From the NCBI RefSeq assembly GCF_937924975.1, contig NZ_CALEYG010000001.1:1-5331 (forward strand): a stretch of DNA of 5,331 nt, in the 5' to 3' direction. This document shows positions 4,762-5,331 of the stretch, piece after piece (the first letter of the stretch is position 1; each line of letters begins with the position of its first letter). The translations under genes were made by a program, and so were the position numbers. The notes beneath the pieces were generated by a model, which was given only the letters and a program-made list of their open reading frames with translations, was not told the origin of the DNA and did not search any database. Source of the stretch: an uncultured Stomatobaculum sp. (GTDB taxonomy: Bacteria; Bacillota; Clostridia; Lachnospirales; Lachnospiraceae).

Positions 4762-5331
4762 TTACCGTATCCATGCGCCGGTGGCATCCACGCGGTAGCC
4801 GTCCGGGGTCAGCTCGTTTATGTACATGGAACCGTAGGGACGCACAGAAACGCTGTCCTTATAGTACCACTTCTCACTGACCGCATCGTACTCATAAGTA
4901 TCGGTGCTCGCGCTCGTCGCAAAGTAGTACCACTTGCCGTTGATCTCCTGCCAGCCGGTCTGCATGACACCACTGCTCTCATCGAAATAGTACCAGCGCT
5001 GATCAAAGTCGTCGAGATGCCAGCCGGTCTGCATTCTGCCAAAGAAGCCGTCGTGATTCCGGTCGAGATAATACCAGTTCATCGCCTCGTCGCGGTACCA
5101 GCCGAAGTCCATGATACCGTGCTGTCCGAAGTGATACCAGTGGGTCTCGGTGTGATCGCCGTAGTTGTAGACCAGTTTTCCCCAGCGGTTTGCGAGGCGC
5201 ATACCGCCGTTTAAGGTGAAAATCCACTCGTGCTGCACCGGATTCACAAGCTCCCACTTGCCGTTCGTGCCGACCGCGTAGCTCTTCTCGTAGTCCGCGA
5301 CAAAGGGCTCGCCGCCGAGAAGCTTCGGACT
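4762..5331 (-). CDS. Cell-wall/glucan-binding repeat protein, C-terminal part (5' end outside window)
   Basis: The frame is open from the right window edge to TAA at 4764-4762, giving the last 189 residues of a longer protein. It consists of aromatic-rich cell-wall-binding (choline/glucan-binding YG-type) repeats: NRWGKLVYNYG (48-58), THWYHFGQHGIMDFGW (63-78), NWYYLDRNHDGFFGRMQTGW (85-104), RWYYFDESSGVMQTGW (112-127), NGKWYYFA (131-138) and EKWYYKDS (153-160). It ends with the typical tail TPDGYRVDATGAWIR (175-189). Such repeats fold as beta-hairpin solenoids that anchor secreted proteins to the cell surface or to glycans. The true start, signal peptide and any catalytic domain lie beyond 5331. 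The GTG at 5247 should not be taken as the start, because repeat-like coding (GTNGKWELVN) continues upstream of it. The enzyme or adhesin type cannot be told. Confidence 0.92.
   Translation of the reverse strand, partial: SPKLLGGEPFVADYEKSYAVGTNGKWELVNPVQHEWIFTLNGGMRLANRWGKLVYNYGDHTETHWYHFGQHGIMDFGWYRDEAMNWYYLDRNHDGFFGRMQTGWHLDDFDQRWYYFDESSGVMQTGWQEINGKWYYFATSASTDTYEYDAVSEKWYYKDSVSVRPYGSMYINELTPDGYRVDATGAWIR
4949..5034. repeat. 17-bp direct DNA repeat inside the cell-wall-binding repeats
   Basis: TGCCAGCCGGTCTGCAT occurs identically at 4949-4965 and 5018-5034, 69 nt (23 codons) apart and in frame. Both copies encode MQTGW on the minus strand. The nucleotide identity exceeds what the protein repeat requires and suggests a fairly recent duplication or gene conversion of one repeat unit. 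Confidence 0.8.

Noticed and set aside
4762..5247. Cell-wall-binding protein as a complete 161-residue gene starting at 5247
   Set aside because: That start is an internal GTG. The frame continues open with repeat-like residues to the window edge, and there is no ribosome binding site.
1..5331. CRISPR array, tRNA, rRNA, insertion sequence or phage module
   Set aside because: No spaced direct repeats, cloverleaf sequence, rRNA signature, transposase or terminal repeats were seen on either strand.

Overview
The window looks like a chromosomal segment of a fairly GC-rich Firmicute, most likely a Clostridia/Lachnospiraceae-type organism. This rests on strong AGGAGG-type ribosome binding sites, short T-tract terminators, a long-form PurC, a sirtuin with the KPDVVLYEE signature, and a cell-wall-binding YG-repeat protein. 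The genus cannot be read from the sequence. All confident genes lie on the minus strand, so transcription runs from the right edge (5331) towards the left edge (1).

In transcription order: (i) 5331-4762 is the 3' part of a secreted-type cell-wall/glucan-binding repeat protein, closed by a strong terminator at 4707-4669. (ii) 4668-4366 is a gap without a convincing intact gene. It holds a possible extended -10 promoter, a 15-bp near-perfect palindrome placed like an operator, and what may be a frameshifted remnant of a small Cys-rich protein. (iii) 4365-4177 is a 62-residue protein of unknown function with a textbook Shine-Dalgarno, followed by a weak terminator. (iv) 4019-3147 is purC (SAICAR synthetase), with its own candidate promoter. 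It is followed after 18 nt, in the same reading frame, by a DUF2156 / phosphatidylglycerol-lysyltransferase-C-like protein (3128-2133). A very good terminator at 2123-2093 ends this pair. (v) 2070-1033 is an Eis-like GNAT acetyltransferase whose ribosome binding site directly abuts that terminator. (vi) 824-69 is a sirtuin (NAD-dependent protein deacylase), preceded by a 208-nt, hairpin-rich intergenic region and followed by a short terminator-like hairpin.

Working together: purC makes SAICAR in purine synthesis, and its partner DUF2156 protein is probably translationally coupled to it. The acetyltransferase and sirtuin genes are neighbours with opposing chemistries, but whether they act on the same target is not shown by the sequence.

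I see no mobile element, CRISPR array, tRNA or rRNA. The most unusual signals are regulatory: a plus-strand-oriented terminator with no plus-strand gene (1011-1034), an inverted repeat enclosing a TATAAT (898-978), a terminator jammed against a ribosome binding site (2093-2123), and a palindrome beside a promoter-like box (4539-4568). I did not find a clear new multi-gene system.
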